DNA of 43,092 nt. It comes from an uncultured Paraprevotella sp. Its GTDB lineage: Bacteria > Bacteroidota > Bacteroidia > Bacteroidales > Bacteroidaceae. This document shows, piece by piece, positions 1 through 8,620 of this stretch. Numbering within the stretch: position 1 is the stretch's first letter; every line of letters begins with the position of its first letter. The position numbers and the translations under genes were made by a program. Below the pieces are notes generated by a model, which was not told the origin of the DNA, made no database searches, and saw only the letters and a program-made list of their open reading frames with translations. Where the stretch lies: NCBI GenBank assembly GCA_944320765.1, contig CALUIS010000024.1, forward strand, positions 1 through 43,092, given 5' to 3'.

Positions 1-938
1 CCGGCGGTTCTCCCACAAGCGAAAGAAGACCGTCATTGAGCGGAATGACCACACCGCTACTGGCGGAATGACCTTTGTTCAAACTTCAACTTCTTGTTGG
101 AATAGTCGATGTTCCGGTAAGTAAGGTCTTTCACATCACAGAAGCGCAAGCCACAATACAGGCAAAAGATAAACGCACGCCTTACGTTGGGGTTCTCGTT
201 CTCATAATGGCACGCTATCAACCGTTGGATTTCTTCCGGCGAAAGTACGTCTTTGCGCAATATCTGGCTGTCCACCTTGCAGGTAACGCCCTTGCACGGG
301 TCTTTCAACATCACGTCATGGTCAATCGCATAGTGGATAACCTTCTTGAAACGCTGGAAGATGCTTTTGGCTCCTTCGCCCACACTTCGCGATTGCAAAT
401 AAGCCACAAACTGCTCCATCATGTCCTTTGTGATAAGTTCGGGCTTGATGCTGAACTCATACATCGGATAATGCTCATGCAAAAAATCCTTGAATCGGCT
501 GAGCGCGATTTGCACCATCCGAATGTCCTTCTTGGTGTAGTCATTGATATAGGCTTGAAAATAATCCAAGAAATTCACGTTCCGGTCTTTTTTCAGGCGA
601 TACCCCAACATGCTTTCCTTGAACTCCTGTTCACGCTCCGCACGTATCCTTACGGCAAGCTCTAATGTCTCCTTGTTCTGCTGGCGTTCCGCAGGAGTAC
701 GTGGCTTGTCTATCAGATACAGGCTGAGGTTCTCTTTTCGCCTGTGATGTTTGACTGCGAATTTTGGCTTTCCTTGCATCTTTCCGCTTTCGTAATATAC
801 CTGATTGCCGTTTTCGTCCAGTACAGGCTTTTCCTCCCTGCCCAAATAATACTCCAGATAGAGGCTGATTCTGCCATCCGAAAGTTTATTTTGCTCCAAT
901 TTGGGGTTTTCTTTCGTTTTATTTTCTAACTTTGCCAT
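1..938 (-). pseudogene. Tyrosine recombinase (integrase) of a mobile element, frameshifted and cut by the window edge
   Basis: The readable part (938 down to 57, 293 residues) has the N-terminal arm-binding and SAM-like core-binding regions of Bacteroidetes tyrosine recombinases, then the start of the catalytic domain with the first catalytic Arg (R265, in CGLRFCD). After KLKFEQ the frame runs into RSFRQ and a TAG at 59-57. In another frame, bases 73 to 1 read GHSASSGVVIPLNDG..., which is how this family continues after FEQxKTK. The simplest explanation is a short deletion near the CAAA at about 74-77. The HxxR and Tyr residues lie outside the window. The AT-richer composition and the position at an element end suggest an integrated element extending to the left. 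The family call is firm; the frameshift could be a sequencing error. Confidence 0.85.
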
Positions 939-1021
939 TGCTTAGAGGTTTTATCCCGATTCAGATACCATAACCGGGAGATTACACTAAATAACTGATT
1001 TCCTTTTGTTTTCCGATGTTG

Positions 1022-1051
1022 CAAAGGTACAAAAGAAATCGGAATTTCAAA
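1022..1051 (-). promoter_or_regulatory. Promoter of the integrase gene
   Basis: On the minus strand TTTG (1051-1048) is followed after 18 nt by TACCTTTG (1029-1022), matching the Bacteroidetes -33/-7 consensus TTTG/TAnnTTTG. It would give a leader of about 75 nt before the integrase start at 938. Confidence 0.6.
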
Positions 1052-1191
1052 GTGTACTGAATAACAGGAAATGGGCAAAATATGGCAAAAACGGAGAAAA
1101 TAAGAAACGCGCAAGTTGTTGATAATAAGGAAGATAAATTCTTTTGTTTTCCTATGGTTTCTATGGGCTGTACCGGGTCTGGGTACCAAGC

Positions 1192-1231
1192 AAAATGGAG
1201 AAAGGCATGAATCTTTCTCCATTTTATTTTT
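1192..1231. terminator. Bidirectional-type hairpin terminator
   Basis: Perfect 13-bp inverted repeat, AAAATGGAGAAAG (1192-1204) and CTTTCTCCATTTT (1213-1225), with an 8-nt loop and T-rich sequence after it. No gene ends just upstream in the window, so it may have been separated from its original gene by insertion of the mobile element. It sits only 20 nt before the exonuclease start codon. Confidence 0.7.
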
Positions 1232-1244
1232 CTTCGTGCAGACC

Positions 1245-1802
1245 ATGAACATGCAAGGAACAGACTTCATCGCCATCGACTTTGAGACAGCCACCGGCAA
1301 GCGGGCCTCCATCTGCGAGGCCGGCATCTGCGTGGTACGCGACGGAAAGATTGCGGAAACCCGCTCATGGCTCGTGCGCCCGCAAGACAACCTGTATAGC
1401 TACTGGAACATAAGGATCCACGGCATCCGACCGGAAGACACCGCGGACTCACCCGAATTTCCCGAAGTGTGGGCCGAAATCGGCACATACCTCAAAGCCT
1501 GCCCCGTACTCGTGGCACACAACGCCGCTTTCGACATCGGCTGCATCCGCCATTCGCTCGAACTGTATGGACTTGACAAACCGGACGTCACCTATTATTG
1601 CTCCCTGCGCGCCGCCCGCCGCCTCTACGACTTCGGATGCAACAGCCTCGACTACCTTTGCGGCCAGTTCGAGATACCTTACGCCCGGCATCACCGTGCC
1701 GGAGACGATGCCGAAATGTGCGCCCGCCTGTTCCTGCGCGAGATACGGGATGCCGCCCGATACGGATTGGAAAGCATGGACTATTGCAGCGGGATATTAT
1801 AA
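1245..1802 (+). CDS. 3'-5' exonuclease, DnaQ/epsilon-like (DEDD family)
   Basis: A 185-residue RNase T/DnaQ-fold exonuclease. It opens MNMQGTDFIAIDFETATG, where FxxIDFET is the ExoI motif with the first two metal-binding acids (D and E). VLVAHNAAFDIGCI is ExoII, and ARHHRAGDDAEMCARL is ExoIII with the HxxxxD pair. It is far shorter than a replicative polymerase and has no polymerase domain, so it resembles the small stand-alone epsilon-like exonucleases. The ATG at 1245 (or 1251) is chosen because homology begins just after it; the frame is open further upstream but that part crosses the hairpin at 1192-1225. The only promoter-like sequence nearby is a poor match at 1225-1232. The stop overlaps the 3' end of the convergent pyruvyl transferase gene. 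Function beyond exonuclease is not shown. Confidence 0.85.
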   Translation: MNMQGTDFIAIDFETATGKRASICEAGICVVRDGKIAETRSWLVRPQDNLYSYWNIRIHGIRPEDTADSPEFPEVWAEIGTYLKACPVLVAHNAAFDIGCIRHSLELYGLDKPDVTYYCSLRAARRLYDFGCNSLDYLCGQFEIPYARHHRAGDDAEMCARLFLREIRDAARYGLESMDYCSGIL

Positions 1803-2915
1803 GAGAAGCGTCCGATGGAGGAACTCCCCCGCGTCCTTCCTTCCGCCTTCCAGCAACGAATTCACCCTCTCCCAGTCTATCTCACCCCCTTCCCCGTATG
1901 AGGAAAAGTCCGTCAGCATCCTATCTTTCAGTCCGAACCGGCCCAGCAATGAGGAGAAACGGGCCAGGCCTCTCCCGCTGTTCCCGATAGCGACGAAAGG
2001 CTTGTTGAAGAGAATGGAGAACACACAACCGTGGAAAGAATCCGTCACGACAAATTCCGCGTCATGGAACCCGCGCAGCCATTGCTCCACTGGCGGGTGT
2101 ATGCGCTCTTCCACCGGAGCCTCATCGACATCCACCTTTGAATTGACATGGAACGGCGTCCCTCCCTTCTCTTTGGCTACCTTGTCTATGAATGCCATCT
2201 TCTCCGGTGTCTCGTCCAGGATGTAGCAAAAGAGCGTGCCAGGACTTTTGGGCGTGCCGGCCGCCTTGAATAGCCGGACATAATCCTCCGCCGGAAGCAG
2301 CATCGTAGGGTCAAGCACCTGCCGGGCCTCAACCCCGAAATGCGTGCGGCACAAACCGACCGCGGAATCCTCGCGCACGGACACGGCCTCAAACAACCTC
2401 AGCAAATCCCCGCAGGCCTTTGTTTGCTCCGCCGTATAGGACCATTCGTCCGTACCGAACGAAGCGGCATACGCCACACGCCGGACGTCCCACCCGCAGG
2501 CGAAGTCCAGGTAGGCCTCCTCTATCTTCCGGCCAAGGTATCCCGGACGCCACACTTGGTCGCTGCCCACCACAATGGCATCGAAGTCACCTTCTTTTAG
2601 TTCGGAGAAATCCCCCACCATGCGGCGTCGGACATACCGGCGGACGAACTGCTCCGTATGCTGCCTGACAACCGGTGTCTCGCGGTTGATTTTCCGCTCG
2701 ATGAATATAGGGTAAGGCGTTCCCATGACATTCTTCAGCACCCGTTTGCCGTAGGTCAGCGGGGTCTTCCACAAAGGGACCCGCGCCGGCCTCCTCCGTT
2801 TCTCTATCAGGCACACCTCGCCCCCCATCCGTTCCAGTACGGTCTGCAAGGCATACGCCTGGAGTATTCCGCCGTAGTTGGTATGAAGCGGCAAGGTAAG
2901 TATTCCGATTCTCAT
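1797..2915 (-). CDS. Polysaccharide pyruvyl transferase family protein
   Basis: A 372-residue protein of the PS_pyruv_trans family (WcaK/CsaB-like), which transfers pyruvate from phosphoenolpyruvate onto sugar residues of surface glycans. It starts MRIGILTLPLHTNYGGILQAYAL, the typical N-terminal nucleotide-fold segment with the NYGGxLQAYAL signature. In the middle are VVGSDQVWRPGY, and near the end DAEFVVTDSFHGCVFSILFNKPF, the TDSFHG active-region motif. The start codon overlaps the stop of the upstream FrhB-like gene by 4 nt (ATGA), so translation is probably coupled. No glycosyltransferases lie nearby, so the acceptor glycan is unknown. The 3' end overlaps the convergent exonuclease gene. 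Confidence 0.88.
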   Translation of the reverse strand: MRIGILTLPLHTNYGGILQAYALQTVLERMGGEVCLIEKRRRPARVPLWKTPLTYGKRVLKNVMGTPYPIFIERKINRETPVVRQHTEQFVRRYVRRRMVGDFSELKEGDFDAIVVGSDQVWRPGYLGRKIEEAYLDFACGWDVRRVAYAASFGTDEWSYTAEQTKACGDLLRLFEAVSVREDSAVGLCRTHFGVEARQVLDPTMLLPAEDYVRLFKAAGTPKSPGTLFCYILDETPEKMAFIDKVAKEKGGTPFHVNSKVDVDEAPVEERIHPPVEQWLRGFHDAEFVVTDSFHGCVFSILFNKPFVAIGNSGRGLARFSSLLGRFGLKDRMLTDFSSYGEGGEIDWERVNSLLEGGRKDAGEFLHRTLLL

Positions 2916-4138
2916 CCCTCTCCCTGTATATCATTATCCATACGCCACAAACGCTTGTCCCATCTGGATTTCCCGACGATGTACGCCGCGATGCTCCTGG
3001 CCTTCCATTCTATCCGCCGGCATAACGACACGGACAGGCATTCGCCCACCGCGGCCTCCACGCTTTCTCCGGCCCCGGCCATCCGGAAGAACCGACCGCG
3101 CTCAGGATACGGCCGCACCTCTTCCTTGAACCCGCCGTTGAAGCGCGCGGCAGCCTCCAACGCCGCCGGTCGGACCTCCATGTCCAGCCCGCCCCATGCC
3201 GCCTTGCCCTTTCCGGTGTTCACCAGCACCAGCCCCACGCCCTTGTCATCATCAAAATCCGGCATCAGGGTCTGGACACCCCAATAATCGCCCAGCGTCA
3301 GGTCGCTGCGGCTCGCTCCATTCTTGCATCGGCAAGCGTAGCAGCTGGGACGGAGGCAGATGTCCGACAAAAAACCACGCAGGAACGGGTTCTCATAATG
3401 CCTGTCGGACAACAAGACCCTGTCCCCGCCCGTTTCCGTATCGTACTTTCCACGCACCACGAGAGAGAAGTCCTTCCATCCGCACATGCTCTTATTCCTG
3501 AAATCTATCCCAGTGATTACTGCTCCGGAAGAGCGGAAGGCCTCATCCAAGTACCTCCTCCACACCTTCGGACTGGCCACGCCATGGCAGAGGACATCCA
3601 CCGAAAGGAGATTGGGGTAATCGCGGCGGAGGAACTTATGCAGGCCGGCAATCTGGCAAGGGCAACCGGAGAACAGCACTTCGCGCCCTTCCTCCAAAAA
3701 GCGTTCGGCTTCGCGGTAACAGTTTCCCATGCGGCTCTGCACGTATTTGCTTCCCATCATCGGCCTGACATCCCCAAGCGTCTCCGCATGGGTGTGCCGC
3801 ACTTCCCACTTCCCGTCAAAGGCAGCCCCGAAAACCACACCCTTCCGGGCCAGCACCTTCCGGGCCAAGGCGACAAACACACCGCCCGAAGAGCTGGACA
3901 TCCGCTCGCCCGCATCACGGTTCTTCACGGCCAGTGCCTCTTTCGGCAGCTCCTTTTCCGCCGGCCCGGCCAACGGGCACACCGCCTCACACAACCCGCA
4001 ACCGACACATTCCTCCGGATTGACGCAAGGGTAAAGAAACCCCTCACGGTCTTCCCGCAAGGCAATACATTGCCGGGGACAACGCTGCACACACGCGCCA
4101 CAGCCACAACAATCACGTTTATCCGATATATGAATCAT
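2912..4138 (-). CDS. Ferredoxin-FrhB fusion (coenzyme F420 hydrogenase/dehydrogenase beta-subunit-like)
   Basis: A 408-residue cytoplasmic iron-sulfur flavoprotein-like protein. Residues 1-60 hold two [4Fe-4S] motifs, CCGCGACVQRCP and CVGCGLCEAVCP. The rest matches the FrhB N- and C-terminal domains (SSSGGVFVALA, FSGCPCQIAGLHKFL, CHGVASPKVW, LTLGDYWG). In Bacteroidetes such proteins commonly sit beside polysaccharide pyruvyl transferases in glycan loci; a redox role in sugar modification is usually assumed but not proven. Here it is the first gene of a two-gene unit with that partner, sharing a 4-nt overlap. A leftward promoter lies at 4187-4217. The substrate cannot be deduced. Confidence 0.88.
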   Translation of the reverse strand: MIHISDKRDCCGCGACVQRCPRQCIALREDREGFLYPCVNPEECVGCGLCEAVCPLAGPAEKELPKEALAVKNRDAGERMSSSSGGVFVALARKVLARKGVVFGAAFDGKWEVRHTHAETLGDVRPMMGSKYVQSRMGNCYREAERFLEEGREVLFSGCPCQIAGLHKFLRRDYPNLLSVDVLCHGVASPKVWRRYLDEAFRSSGAVITGIDFRNKSMCGWKDFSLVVRGKYDTETGGDRVLLSDRHYENPFLRGFLSDICLRPSCYACRCKNGASRSDLTLGDYWGVQTLMPDFDDDKGVGLVLVNTGKGKAAWGGLDMEVRPAALEAAARFNGGFKEEVRPYPERGRFFRMAGAGESVEAAVGECLSVSLCRRIEWKARSIAAYIVGKSRWDKRLWRMDNDIQGEG

Positions 4139-4186
4139 CTATAACACTTTCTGCCACATGCCCTCCCGCATAACCGCTACTTGGTG

Positions 4187-4217
4187 CAAAGCTAAGAAAA
4201 CCCGGGCAGAAATACAA
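4187..4217 (-). promoter_or_regulatory. Promoter of the FrhB-pyruvyl transferase unit
   Basis: On the minus strand TTG (4217-4215) and TAGCTTTG (4194-4187) are separated by 20 nt and match the Bacteroidetes consensus. It lies about 50 nt upstream of the start at 4138 and is divergent from the feoAB promoter. Confidence 0.6.
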
Positions 4218-4259
4218 GAAAAACGAGCCGTTTGCAACCCGAATGCACAAATTTGTGAG

Positions 4260-4267
4260 TATCTTTG
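4260..4267 (+). promoter_or_regulatory. -7 element of the first feoAB
   Basis: TATCTTTG lies 20 nt upstream of the feoAB start codon, implying a leader of roughly 15 nt. No good TTG element sits at the normal distance; the nearest TTTG upstream (4231) is 25 nt away. I see no clear Fur-box palindrome. Confidence 0.55.
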
Positions 4268-4287
4268 CAGGCGCAAACACTACATTT

Positions 4288-6684
4288 ATGAGATTATCAG
4301 ACTTACGGACAGGCGAAAGCGGCATCATCGTCAAGATAAACGGCCACGGCAGTTTCCAAAGGAGGATAACGGAAATGGGATTCGTCTTCGGCAACAAAAT
4401 CAAGGTCGTGCTGAATGCCCCCTTGCAGGACCCGATAGAATACGAAATCATCGGCTACAAAATCTCCCTCCGCCGGGAAGAGGCCGACAACATCGAAGTG
4501 GTGGGCGAGGAGGAGGCCAAGGATCTGGCACACCGGCAGCACCGGGAGCTGTCCATCGACGCGTCCCATTGCGATGACGTGGAATTCATCGAGAAAGAGA
4601 TGGAACGCGCGGCCAGCGAACGGCAGCATATCATACGGGTAGCCTTGATCGGGAATCCGAACTGCGGGAAGACCTCGCTGTTCAACATCGCCTCGGGAGC
4701 GCACGAACACGTGGGCAACTACAGCGGAGTGACCGTGGACGCCAAGGAAGGCACGTTCGAATACAAGGGGTACACGTTCACGCTGGTGGACCTGCCCGGC
4801 ACATACTCCATATCGGCCTACAGCCCGGAGGAACTCTACGTGCGGAAAAGCCTGGTGGAGGAAATGCCCGACATCGTGCTGAACGTGGTGGACAGCTCCA
4901 ACCTGGCCCGGAACCTTTACCTGACCACCCAGGTCATCGACATGGACCTGCGGGTCGTCATGGCCCTGAACATGTACGACGAGTTCCGCAAGCGGGGCGA
5001 CAAGCTCGACACAGAACAGCTGGGGCGGCTGCTGGGCATCCCCATCGTACCCACAGTCAGCAAGACCGGCGAAGGCGTGGACCGGCTGTTCGACACCCTG
5101 ATCCACGTGTACGAAAGGAAACAGCCCACGCTGTGCCGGCACATCCACATCAACCACGGAGAGGAACTGGAACGGAGCATCCGGCGCATCCAGCTGATTA
5201 TCAGGCGGGACGAGGCCATCCGCCACAAATACTCCACCCGCTTCCTGGCCATCAAATACCTGGAGCGGGACAAGGACATCGAGGGCATCGTGGAAGCCCT
5301 CCCCTGCCGCGAGGAGGTCATCGCCACCCGCTTCGAGGAGCAGAAACGCATCGGAAGCCTGCTGGACACCACGCCGGAATCCGCCATCGTGGATGCCAAA
5401 TACGCGTTCATACAAGGCGCGCTGAAAGAGACCTACGAACCGGCCGTCACGGACGAAGGCACCCAGCCCCGCACGGGCACCGACAAGATCGACGCCGTCG
5501 TCACCAACCGCTGGCTGGCCTTCCCCCTGTTCTTCCTGCTGCTTTTCCTCATTTTCGAAGGCACGTTCGTCCTGGGCGAATACCCCATGGAATGGATAGA
5601 ATGGCTCGTCGGGCAGTTCGGACACGCCGTTTCCCTGTATATGCCCGACGGCATACTGAAGGACCTGGTGGTGGACGGTGTCATCGCCGGCGTGGGCAGC
5701 GTCCTGGTGTTCCTGCCCAACATCGTAATCCTCTACCTGTTCATCTCCCTGCTCGAAGACTCGGGCTACATGGCGCGCGCCGCCTTCATCATGGACAAGA
5801 TCATGCACCGCATCGGCCTGCACGGCAAGTCGTTCATCCCGATGGTCATGGGATTCGGGTGCAACGTGCCGGCGGTCATGGCCACCCGCACCATCGAAAG
5901 CTGGCGGAGCCGCCTCATCACCATGCTCATCATCCCGTTCATGTCGTGTACGGGCCGGTTGCCCCTGTACATCCTTTTCGCCGGAGCCTTCTTCCCCCGC
6001 TACGCCAGCCTCGTGTTGCTCGGCGTCTATGCGGCGGGCATCGTGGTCGCCATCATTTCCGCCCATCTCATCGGGCGTTTCGTCAAGGAAGAGGACCTGC
6101 CTTTCGTCATGGAACTCCCTCCCTACCGGGTGCCGACCGCCAAGTCCGTGCTGCAACACACCTGGGAGAAGGGCAAGCAATACCTGCACAAGATGAGCGG
6201 CATCATCCTGGTATGCTCCGTCATCGTCTGGTTCCTGGGCTATTTCCCCCGCCACGACCGCTACGCGACCGCTGCCGAACAGCAGGAACACTCCTACATT
6301 GCCCATGTGGGAAAGTCCCTGGAACCGTTATTCAAGCCGCTGGGTTTCGACTGGAAGATGAGTACCGGCATACTGTCCGGCATCGGGGCGAAAGAACTGG
6401 TGGTAAGCACCCTCGGCGTGATGTACAGCTCCGAAGGCGGCACGCCGGAAAACACCGGGGGGGACTCCCCGCTGCAGGCCGCCCTGAAGAAGCACGTGTC
6501 GCCGGCGGCGGGCCTCGCCTACATGGTGTTCGTCCTGCTCTATTTCCCCTGCATCGCCACGTTCGCGGCCATCAGGCAGGAAAGCAAAAGCTGGAGGTGG
6601 GCCTGCTTCTCGGCCGTGTACACCGTCTGCGTGGCGTGGGCCGTCGCCTACGGCATATACCATGCCGCCCTTTGGTTCTGCTGA
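4288..6684 (+). CDS. feoB: Ferrous iron transporter, FeoA-FeoB fusion (copy 1)
   Basis: A 798-residue inner-membrane Fe(II) importer. Residues 1-75 form a FeoA (SH3-like) domain starting MRLSDLRTGE. The FeoB G domain follows with G1 GNPNCGKTS (122-130), G3 DLPGTYS and G4 NMYDE. The C-terminal membrane part carries the two gate regions with conserved cysteines, GFGCNVPA and SCTGRLPLYILFAG. The start at 4288 is chosen because FeoA homology begins at once and a TATCTTTG promoter lies just before it. The linker from FeoA to G domain (about residues 76-115) is acidic and ordinary, unlike that of the second copy at 34565. The gene stands alone and converges on dinB with a 21-nt gap. Confidence 0.96.
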   Translation: MRLSDLRTGESGIIVKINGHGSFQRRITEMGFVFGNKIKVVLNAPLQDPIEYEIIGYKISLRREEADNIEVVGEEEAKDLAHRQHRELSIDASHCDDVEFIEKEMERAASERQHIIRVALIGNPNCGKTSLFNIASGAHEHVGNYSGVTVDAKEGTFEYKGYTFTLVDLPGTYSISAYSPEELYVRKSLVEEMPDIVLNVVDSSNLARNLYLTTQVIDMDLRVVMALNMYDEFRKRGDKLDTEQLGRLLGIPIVPTVSKTGEGVDRLFDTLIHVYERKQPTLCRHIHINHGEELERSIRRIQLIIRRDEAIRHKYSTRFLAIKYLERDKDIEGIVEALPCREEVIATRFEEQKRIGSLLDTTPESAIVDAKYAFIQGALKETYEPAVTDEGTQPRTGTDKIDAVVTNRWLAFPLFFLLLFLIFEGTFVLGEYPMEWIEWLVGQFGHAVSLYMPDGILKDLVVDGVIAGVGSVLVFLPNIVILYLFISLLEDSGYMARAAFIMDKIMHRIGLHGKSFIPMVMGFGCNVPAVMATRTIESWRSRLITMLIIPFMSCTGRLPLYILFAGAFFPRYASLVLLGVYAAGIVVAIISAHLIGRFVKEEDLPFVMELPPYRVPTAKSVLQHTWEKGKQYLHKMSGIILVCSVIVWFLGYFPRHDRYATAAEQQEHSYIAHVGKSLEPLFKPLGFDWKMSTGILSGIGAKELVVSTLGVMYSSEGGTPENTGGDSPLQAALKKHVSPAAGLAYMVFVLLYFPCIATFAAIRQESKSWRWACFSAVYTVCVAWAVAYGIYHAALWFC

Positions 6685-6705
6685 GGGCGGGAAATCCCAT
6701 GCCGC

Positions 6706-7800
6706 TCACGGGAGGAAACCCTTGAAGCCCAGCTCCAGCTGCCGCCAAAGGGCTTTCCTCTCTTCTTCCTCCCTATGATGGGACACCGCGAGGCCGATGA
6801 GCCGGATGGGATGCCGCTCGTAGTCCACCTCCTTCAACAGGGCCTTGGCCTGCGGGTACAGCCGCTCGAAAGTGGTGAAGTCCTCTTCCTGCGTCACGCT
6901 GCGGGTGATTTGCACAAAGTCGTGGAACTTGATTTTCAGCGTCAGGGTGTTCCCCTTGAAACCCGTCCGTTTGAGCCGCCCTTCCAGCTCCTTCGCCACG
7001 TGGTGCAGCTCGATGATGACCGACGAGCGGAGCGACACGTCCTTCTCCAGCGTCCGCTCGCATCCCACGGACTTGCGCACCCTGGCCGGCTCCACCGGAC
7101 GCGGGTCCACCCCATGCGCGAAATCGTAATACAAACGCCCTGCCTTGCCGAACCACCGCACCAGCGTCTCCACGCTGCACTGCTGCAGCTGCCTCCCGGT
7201 ATGCACTCCCATCTCGTGCATCTTCCTGGCCGTGACGGGACCCACGCCCCAGAACTGCTCCACCTTGAGCCGGGCGATGAAATCCAGCGCCTGCGAGGGG
7301 TGGATGGTGCAAAGCCCGTCCGGCTTGCGGTAGTCCGAAGCCACCTTGGCCAGGAACTTGTTGTAGGAAACCCCGGCGGAAGCCACCAGGTGCAGTTCCT
7401 CACGGATGCGCCGCTTGATTTCGCGGGCGATGTCCACCGCCAACGGTATTCCCGGCTTGTTCTCCGTCACGTCCAGGAAAGCCTCGTCCAACGAAATCGG
7501 CTCCACCAGGTCGGTATACAAATGGAAAATCTCATGAATCTGACGCGACACGGCCTTGTAGACTTCCATCCTCCCCGGCACGAAAACCAGGCCGGGACAC
7601 AGCCGCAAGGCCCGTTGCGACGGCATGGCCGAACGCACCCCGAAGCGGCGGGCCTCGTAGCTGGCCGTGGCCACCACGCTCCGCTCCTCCGGACGGCCCA
7701 CGGCAATGGGCTTGCCCCGGAGTTCCGGATGGTCGCGCTGCTCCACCGCCGCATAAAACGCGTCCATGTCGATGTGTATGATTTTCCGCTCCGCGTCCAT
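6706..7800 (-). CDS. dinB: DNA polymerase IV (Y-family translesion polymerase)
   Basis: A 364-residue error-prone DNA polymerase that bypasses lesions. Visible motifs are HIDMDAFYAAVEQ with the first catalytic acid, SLDEAFLDVT with the catalytic DE pair, the GVSYNKFLAKVASDYRKPDGL palm segment, a helix-hairpin-helix thumb (VEQFWGVGPVTARKMHEMG) and a little-finger domain. The start at 7800 (MDAERKIIHIDMDAF) is preferred over an in-frame start 60 nt upstream because the family begins here and because this ATG lies 1 nt after the stop of the methyltransferase gene. It is the last gene of the ruvB-ybeY-methyltransferase-dinB unit, so two DNA-repair genes share one transcript. No clamp-binding peptide was confidently assigned at the C-terminus. 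Confidence 0.95.
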   Translation of the reverse strand: MDAERKIIHIDMDAFYAAVEQRDHPELRGKPIAVGRPEERSVVATASYEARRFGVRSAMPSQRALRLCPGLVFVPGRMEVYKAVSRQIHEIFHLYTDLVEPISLDEAFLDVTENKPGIPLAVDIAREIKRRIREELHLVASAGVSYNKFLAKVASDYRKPDGLCTIHPSQALDFIARLKVEQFWGVGPVTARKMHEMGVHTGRQLQQCSVETLVRWFGKAGRLYYDFAHGVDPRPVEPARVRKSVGCERTLEKDVSLRSSVIIELHHVAKELEGRLKRTGFKGNTLTLKIKFHDFVQITRSVTQEEDFTTFERLYPQAKALLKEVDYERHPIRLIGLAVSHHREEEERKALWRQLELGFKGFLP

Positions 7801-7801
7801 G

Positions 7802-8584
7802 TCAGCCCCGTTCCGGCTGCACAAGATAGAAACAACTGGTGCTGAAGAAGTTCCGCACATAAGGCACGGAGGACAACGCCCCGCTGAGACGGCGCGGCGT
7901 GAGGCCGAACTTGGTCTCGTAGTGGGGGTTGATGAAATAAAGCCGCCGGTCCAGCACCCGGTAGCCGGTGGCGTAGAGCACGCGTTGGAAGGTCTCGATG
8001 GGACAGCGTGTCTGCTTGATGTTCAACAGTTCGCGCACCGTGACCTCATTCTCCCCGCACGCCTCCAACACCCCCTTGTAAAGGGGCGCGGGCAGGAGAT
8101 GGAGGAACGGGAAATGGGACACGACCTTGCTGCGGGCAATCTGCTGATGGCCGCCGAAAGGCATCTGCCAGGCCGGAAAAGCGATGAACACCACGCCGCC
8201 GGGTGCCAGGAAACGCTTCAACCCTTCCAGGAAACCGGCCTTGTCGCCGATATGCTCTATCACGTCATGCACCAGGATCAAAGAGAACTTGCATTCCAGC
8301 TCCTTCAACTTGAAGATATCGGACGCGATGAACGCACCTTCCGCCCCGCGCTCGGAGAAGAAGCGGCGTGCCTCGTCGATGCGCCCGGCCGTGATGTCCA
8401 CCCCCGTCACCGCGCAACCCGCCTTGGCGAACGGCAGCAGGTTGCCGCCCTCGCCGCACCCCACCTCCAACACTTCGTGGGGAAGCCGCTTCAGGTACTG
8501 GCGGATATAAGGGATATAGTATTTTTCTGTAGTGCGGGCTTGCTCGTCAAAATAGCGCTCGCGGTCGGAATGACGTTCTTGCAT
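7802..8584 (-). CDS. Class I SAM-dependent methyltransferase
   Basis: A 260-residue methyltransferase of the UbiG-like fold. Motif I is VLEVGCGEGGNLLPFAKAG (residues about 38-56), followed by VTGVDITAGRI (the acidic residue that binds the SAM ribose) and the post-motif LILVHDVIEHIGDK. The C-terminal part (TVRELLNIKQTRCPIETFQRVLYATGYRVLDRRLYFINPHYETKFGL) resembles methyltransferases found in cell-surface glycan or lipid loci, but I cannot name the substrate. It lies between ybeY (36-nt gap) and dinB (1-nt gap), so it is cotranscribed with housekeeping genes rather than with a recognisable biosynthetic set. Confidence 0.85.
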   Translation of the reverse strand: MQERHSDRERYFDEQARTTEKYYIPYIRQYLKRLPHEVLEVGCGEGGNLLPFAKAGCAVTGVDITAGRIDEARRFFSERGAEGAFIASDIFKLKELECKFSLILVHDVIEHIGDKAGFLEGLKRFLAPGGVVFIAFPAWQMPFGGHQQIARSKVVSHFPFLHLLPAPLYKGVLEACGENEVTVRELLNIKQTRCPIETFQRVLYATGYRVLDRRLYFINPHYETKFGLTPRRLSGALSSVPYVRNFFSTSCFYLVQPERG

Positions 8585-8620
8585 GGTCTGTTTCGCTTTT
8601 TATCGGTCTTTCTATACTCA

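Larger units (their letters stand above)
939..1244. other. Intergenic region holding the probable mobile-element boundary
   Basis: This stretch of about 300 nt has no convincing gene. It contains the integrase promoter, an AT-rich tract, a small dyad (GTACC-N7-GGTAC, about 1170-1186) and a terminator hairpin at 1192-1225. Composition changes from AT-rich to GC-rich across about 1150-1250, so the element end probably lies here. The exact attachment site cannot be fixed without an empty-site sequence. Confidence 0.5.

Noticed and set aside
1150..1192. tRNA 3' end as the integration target
   Set aside because: The sequence ends in ACCA but has no TTCRA T-loop and no matching acceptor stem.
4303..6306. 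Long open frame antisense to feoAB copy 1 (667 codons)
   Set aside because: It is the complement of a strongly supported gene, and its composition (His, Gln, Val, Asp rich) is a GC-codon artefact.
5133..6725. 530-codon frame on the plus strand inside feoAB copy 1
   Set aside because: It is a +1 shadow of the feoB membrane domain, full of His/Arg/Pro/Gly from GC-rich codons.
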